Below are positions 1 to 2,475 of a stretch of 5,176 bases of DNA, in pieces; the stretch's first letter is position 1; the number at the start of each line of letters is the position of its first letter. Below the pieces are notes generated by a model. That model searched no databases and was not told where the DNA came from. It worked only from the letters and a program-made list of their open reading frames with translations. A program made the translations under genes and the position numbers. The stretch comes from Bacteroidaceae bacterium (lineage in GTDB: Bacteria; Bacteroidota; Bacteroidia; Bacteroidales; Bacteroidaceae): the NCBI GenBank assembly GCA_017466965.1, contig JAFTTD010000077.1, forward strand, positions 1-5,176, read 5' to 3'.

Positions 1-1
1 A

Positions 2-232
2 AAAGAACGCAACAAGCTCATCAAAAAGGCCGAGAAGGCTGTGGAGAATGCGGAAAAGAAAGTGATGGAGCTGGAAATGCAGATTGCTGAGATTGAAAGC
101 AAGCTCGCCACTCCTTCCGGTGCCAACGACACCACCCTCTTCACCCAATACGGCGAACTGAAAAACAAGCTGTCAGAAGCTGAAGCAGAATGGACTGAAG
201 CATGCCTGAACTTGGAAGAGATGCAAGGATAA
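2..232 (+). CDS. ABC-F family ATPase, C-terminal end (5' truncated)
   Basis: The frame is open from the left edge to a TAA at 230-232, giving 76 visible residues; the true start lies outside the window. The GTG at 41 sits inside the continuous frame (KERNKLIKKAEKAVE upstream) and is not a credible start. The fragment is almost entirely charged heptad-like helix (KAVENAEKKVMELEMQIAEI), then a turn (ATPSGANDTTLFTQYGEL) and a second helix ending in LNLEEMQG. This is the antiparallel coiled coil found at the C-terminus of Uup-like ABC-F ATPases, and the phrase 'TLF.QYGELK' is typical of Bacteroidetes members. ABC-F proteins are soluble twin-ATPase proteins that act on the ribosome or in DNA/RNA-related stress and have no membrane domain. 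The ATPase domains are not visible, so the subfamily and any antibiotic-resistance role cannot be judged. Another coiled-coil protein is possible but less likely. Confidence 0.8.
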   Translation, partial: KERNKLIKKAEKAVENAEKKVMELEMQIAEIESKLATPSGANDTTLFTQYGELKNKLSEAEAEWTEACLNLEEMQG

Positions 233-248
233 ACGCACACTTTCACTT

Positions 249-277
249 TTTTAGGCAAAAAAAGGCCTAAAAGTTTT
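249..277 (+). terminator. Rho-independent-like terminator after the ABC-F gene
   Basis: A perfect 8-bp inverted repeat, TTTTAGGC (249-256) and GCCTAAAA (265-272), with an 8-base loop, begins 16 bases after the stop codon and is followed by G and TTTT (274-277). The stem has only three G-C pairs and the T-run is short, so termination may be incomplete. The A-rich 5' partner makes it plausible as the end of the ABC-F transcript. An alternative pairing exists (GGCAAAA 254-260 with TTTTGCC 274-280). Confidence 0.6.
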
Positions 278-305
278 GCCATTTCAGGCAAAAGTGCTAC
301 CTTTG
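275..305 (+). promoter_or_regulatory. Bacteroidetes-type promoter for the tRNA genes
   Basis: A perfect match to the Bacteroidetes primary sigma factor -7 element TAnnTTTG lies at 298-305 (TACCTTTG). A -33 type TTTG lies at 275-278, separated from it by 19 bases, which is the spacing expected for this phylum. Transcription should begin about 5-9 bases after 305, leaving a leader of roughly 45 bases before the tRNA at 356. A small stem can form in that leader (GCAAC 311-315 with GTTGC 338-342, and AAAG 320-323 with CTTT 331-334). The -33 element falls inside a 7-bp palindrome (TTTTGCC 274-280 and GGCAAAA 287-293). Confidence 0.75.
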
Positions 306-355
306 CACTCGCAACGGAGAAAGGTCATTTCTTTGAAGTTGCAGATACTTAACAT

Positions 356-428
356 CGCGGGGTGGAGCAGTTGGTAGCTCGCCAGGCTCATAACCTGGAG
401 GTCGCCCGTTCGAGTCGGACCCCCGCAA
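356..428 (+). tRNA. Initiator tRNA-fMet (CAU)
   Basis: The cloverleaf is complete. Acceptor strands are 356-362 and 421-427 with discriminator A428. The D stem is GAGC 365-368 with GCTC 377-380. The anticodon stem is 382-386 with 394-398, and CAT is at 389-391. The T arm is 404-420 with loop TTCGAGT. Initiator identity is shown by the unpaired C1 and A72 (C356, A427), the A11:U24 pair in the D stem, and strong resemblance to E. coli tRNA-fMet outside the T stem. The first base is C356, not G357. The stem below the anticodon loop has A29:U41 followed by two G:C pairs, instead of the canonical three G:C pairs. T-stem position 50-64 is C405 opposite A419. CCA is not encoded (A428 is followed by CT). 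Confidence 0.96.
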
Positions 429-434
429 CTAAGG

Positions 435-463
435 AAAGAAGTTCTGCATGAACTTCTTTTTTT
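435..463 (+). terminator. Terminator between the two tRNA genes
   Basis: A 10-bp perfect stem, AAAGAAGTTC (435-444) with GAACTTCTTT (450-459), encloses a 5-base loop TGCAT and runs into seven consecutive T (457-463). It starts 6 bases after the end of tRNA-fMet and ends 14 bases before tRNA-Leu. It is a convincing intrinsic terminator, so tRNA-Leu depends either on read-through or on a promoter hidden in this short interval. Confidence 0.8.
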
Positions 464-477
464 GAACCAAGCAATGC

Positions 478-561
478 GCCGAAATGGTGGAATGGTAGAC
501 ACGAGGGACTTAAAATCCCTTGGGCATTGCGCCCGTGCGGGTTCGAGTCCCGCTTCCGGCA
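478..561 (+). tRNA. tRNA-Leu (UAA)
   Basis: This is a class II tRNA. Acceptor strands are GCCGAAA 478-484 and TTCCGGC 554-560, with discriminator A561. D arm is 487-502. The anticodon stem is AGGGA 504-508 with TCCCT 516-520, and anticodon TAA is at 511-513. The long variable arm has GGGC 522-525 pairing with GCCC 531-534. The T arm is GCGGG 537-541 and CCCGC 549-553 around TTCGAGT. The anticodon decodes UUA and, by wobble, UUG leucine codons. The long variable arm and discriminator A fit leucine identity. One acceptor pair is broken: A482 (position 5) faces C556 (position 68). CCA is not encoded. No clear promoter lies between the preceding terminator and this gene. Confidence 0.95.
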
Positions 562-570
562 CTTGCAAGC

Positions 571-606
571 AAAAGGGGAATGCACCAACATGCATTCCCC
601 TTTTTT
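571..606 (+). terminator. Strong terminator after tRNA-Leu
   Basis: A perfect 14-bp inverted repeat, AAAAGGGGAATGCA (571-584) with TGCATTCCCCTTTT (591-604), closes a 6-base loop CCAACA and continues into six T (601-606). It starts 9 bases after the tRNA discriminator. The four A at the 5' side give a short T-run on the other strand, so the element may also stop transcription arriving from the convergent minus-strand genes. Confidence 0.92.
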
Positions 607-814
607 GTTTCTTTTTCGGTAACTGTAAATTTGCTTCAACGCTGCAGCTTCACCTTGAATGAAGAAAAGAAAGGCATTCCTAATCCCGTTAGAGAGCCAG
701 TGCTTGCAGGCGATACCCTCACGGTCAAAACCCCACAAGCAGCATCTTCTCGTTCACTTCACGGCATAGCCCTTCAAGTGCGCACCGTGTTGATTCCATT
801 ATAAAGGCTCGCTG
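607..814. other. Intergenic stretch without a recognisable gene
   Basis: No open frame here resembles a protein. Those that cross it run through the tRNA-Leu gene and its terminator, have no ribosome-binding context, and give compositions unlike the real genes. No TAnnTTTG promoter or RNA gene was recognised. A weak stem, GCC/GGC near 804-816, could serve as a poor minus-strand terminator at the edge of the repeat array. The stretch separates two convergent transcription units, so it need not contain anything expressed. Confidence 0.5.
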
Positions 815-906
815 CCTATTATTACAAACACAGCCTGCCTATTATTATAAACACAGCCTGCCTATTATTATAAACACAGCCTGCCTATTATTATGGACAC
901 AGCCTG
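815..906. repeat. Four tandem copies of a 23-bp repeat
   Basis: Copies lie head to tail at 815-837, 838-860, 861-883 and 884-906 with no spacers. On the plus strand each begins CCTATTATTA and ends ACAGCCTG. Copies 2 and 3 are identical. Copy 1 differs by one base (C at 825 where the others have T), and copy 4 has GG where the others have AA (895-896). The period is not a multiple of three and no gene crosses it, so it does not encode a peptide repeat. The array ends 17 bases before the stop codon of the minus-strand Sde182-like gene, so it probably lies in that gene's 3' untranslated region. The pattern fits slippage-driven expansion of a minisatellite. A binding-site array is possible, but no internal palindrome beyond TTATAA is visible. 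Confidence 0.93.
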
Positions 907-923
907 TACATGACGGTATTTCT

Positions 924-2369
924 TCATCGGACATCTATCACCACCCTTCTGTAAGCCGTCAATGCAGGAGTTCCATTGTCTGACACCTCACAAACGATGT
1001 GGATTGTTGTATTCGATGCTTTTTCAGGAACGACCAAGCTGGTCTTTGACGAATGGGGCTGCTGAATCTCAACATCCTCCCTACAGCTGCCTGCTTCAGC
1101 AAGATTCCACCAGCGGAAATAGAGTCCGTCATTCTCCAAGTCAAACGAGCGTGAAGCATCCAGCCAAACGGTCTCTCCAGCCTTTGCCTTCACATAAATA
1201 ATCTCCAGTCCTTTTTTCCCGTTAACAATCACGACAGGATTTCTATTTCCCTTGCCTTGAGCCGCCCAATCCATACGCGCCGCGAAATTATTGAAAATTG
1301 CCGGATAGAAGTAGTTTTCGTACTTCTGAGAAATGCTCTTCACCTGGCTGCTATGATTGGTGTAGCAATAGGTTTCTGCGTCTCGTCCTAATCCCCATTC
1401 AAAATAGCCTCCCCATCCTACCATGGTAGCCGAAGAGGGGTCGTTCAAGCCATTAGGGAGAACATGAAGGAAGGAGGGAGTATCACCTTCCACGCCATAT
1501 TTATACTTCGGGTATATCTCCCCTAAATGCCCATGCTTCTGGATGTGCTTTGCGTATTCACCCCAATTCCTCGAACCTATGCTGTTTTGAGAGAGCCAGG
1601 CACTCTCGTCCCAGAAAAACATCAGGTCTTTTGACAGGTCACGCCGCATTCGGTAGTGCGAGCTAAACGGAAAGTCAGGAGTATTCCTGCTCCAAGGGGT
1701 ATCTTGATCAGTGATGGTATAGACACGGAACTTGTTTAAGAAGCGCTTGACCTCGTCTGCCGTGCGCGTCTGTTCCACTTGCCAGATAGCCTGCGCGAAG
1801 GTGTTTGCGCCTCCCCAGGCAAGAATCCAGATGGGACGGCTGTCCTTTTCATCTGCAAGCTGGATGATGAAGTCACTTCCTTCCGAACGGTTTTCTGCCC
1901 CTATCTTCTTTTGTCCCAACTCTAAACTTCCCAACATAGAACGTTTCCTCAAATAGTCAGCACTTGGCCAATAGCCAATCTTCTGCTTGCCTTCTTCTTT
2001 CTTCAGGCTCAAGAAAGAACGCTGACCGGAGCGTTTCATCAAATTAGGCAAATCCTTTTCATAAGCACGAATCGTTGTGCTCAAGCTGTCCTTCCAGCTG
2101 ACAGGATATGCCCGTCCGCTGCTGTTCCAGCCTCCAGACGCTATCAATGCTTCTATTTCATACAAGTCTGCATGAGCCATCAGACGAATCATCGACTCCA
2201 TGTCGTCAGGTTCCACGTTGCCAGGCGCAATGTCTGTCAACACCACGATACGCGGCTTCATTCCCATGCCTGAATACAGACCTTGTGCGTTCATGCTGGC
2301 TGAAAGTGCAAGAAGGGAAAGGGCACAAATCCTCTTGGAAAGGACTGATAAAACAAATGTTCTCTTCAT
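924..2369 (-). CDS. Exported Sde182/DUF1593 protein, nucleoside-hydrolase-like
   Basis: The 481-residue protein starts at ATG 2369-2367 after an A-rich leader without a Shine-Dalgarno motif and ends at TGA 926-924. Residues 1-28 form a signal peptide (basic MKRTFVLSVLSKR, hydrophobic ALSLLALSA, likely cleavage NA/QG). Residues 38 to about 300 match the nucleoside-hydrolase-like domain of the Sde182/DUF1593 family. VVLTDIAPGNVEPDD (42-56) stands in for the metal-binding Asp cluster of nucleoside hydrolases, with D46, D55 and D56. Other family phrases are WILAWGGANTFAQAIW (181-196), ITDQD (219-223) and EGDTPSFLHVLPNGLNDP (294-311). Residues 376-481 are an Ig/PKD-like domain (LDASRSFDLENDGLYFRWW, 403-421). 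The founding member, from Saccharophagus degradans, was described as cellulose-binding; the reaction, if any, is unknown. The gene follows the GH30-GH43 gene after 106 bases on the same strand and probably belongs to the same carbohydrate locus. Confidence 0.88.
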   Translation of the reverse strand: MKRTFVLSVLSKRICALSLLALSASMNAQGLYSGMGMKPRIVVLTDIAPGNVEPDDMESMIRLMAHADLYEIEALIASGGWNSSGRAYPVSWKDSLSTTIRAYEKDLPNLMKRSGQRSFLSLKKEEGKQKIGYWPSADYLRKRSMLGSLELGQKKIGAENRSEGSDFIIQLADEKDSRPIWILAWGGANTFAQAIWQVEQTRTADEVKRFLNKFRVYTITDQDTPWSRNTPDFPFSSHYRMRRDLSKDLMFFWDESAWLSQNSIGSRNWGEYAKHIQKHGHLGEIYPKYKYGVEGDTPSFLHVLPNGLNDPSSATMVGWGGYFEWGLGRDAETYCYTNHSSQVKSISQKYENYFYPAIFNNFAARMDWAAQGKGNRNPVVIVNGKKGLEIIYVKAKAGETVWLDASRSFDLENDGLYFRWWNLAEAGSCREDVEIQQPHSSKTSLVVPEKASNTTIHIVCEVSDNGTPALTAYRRVVIDVR

Positions 2370-2387
2370 ACTTTATTTGGTTTTTAT

Positions 2388-2404
2388 CATGCAGGCGGTG
2401 CATG
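2388..2404 (-). other. Short palindrome in the leader of the Sde182-like gene
   Basis: CATGCA (2388-2393) and TGCATG (2399-2404) form a perfect 6-bp inverted repeat around GGCGG, 18 bases upstream of the minus-strand start codon. In the minus-strand RNA it is followed by AUAAAAACC rather than a U-run, so it is not a terminator. It may be an RNA hairpin in the leader or a small operator. Chance is also possible for a stem this short. Confidence 0.4.
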
Positions 2405-2423
2405 GAAACAGCAATGAGAAATA

Positions 2424-2460
2424 TGCACTCCCCCAATATCCGCAGATGAAAGGGAGTGCA
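2424..2460 (-). other. Intercistronic hairpin, possible weak terminator or stabiliser
   Basis: TGCACTCCC (2424-2432) and GGGAGTGCA (2452-2460) give a perfect 9-bp stem with a 19-base loop. It starts 15 bases after the stop codon of the GH30-GH43 gene in the direction of its transcription. The minus-strand sequence that follows is only moderately T-rich (TATTTCTCATT), so full intrinsic termination is doubtful. An alternative is an intercistronic structure that protects the upstream message or lowers expression of the downstream gene. No good TAnnTTTG promoter is visible between the two genes; the nearest resemblance, TAGTTTTTG just after the stop codon, has a 3-base spacer. Confidence 0.5.
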
Positions 2461-2475
2461 CAAAAACTAAGCCTA

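Noticed and set aside
41..43. GTG start for a 63-residue protein
   Set aside because: The coiled coil is continuous upstream in frame to the window edge, so this is an internal valine codon of the ABC-F protein.
356..428. Elongator tRNA-Met or tRNA-Ile2 with a CAU anticodon
   Set aside because: The unpaired C1 and A72 and the A11:U24 pair are initiator hallmarks.
284..804. Several open frames of 66-116 codons on both strands across the tRNA region
   Set aside because: They run through the two tRNA genes and terminators. Peptides such as the one reading MRRNGGMVDTRDLKSLGHCARAG are the usual false translations of tRNA-Leu sequence.
815..906. CRISPR array
   Set aside because: The 23-bp units are directly adjacent, with no unique spacers between them and no cas genes in view.
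2370..2475. Promoter for the Sde182-like gene
   Set aside because: The only candidate, TAGTTTTTG on the minus strand just after the upstream stop codon, has the wrong internal spacing and no convincing -33 partner.
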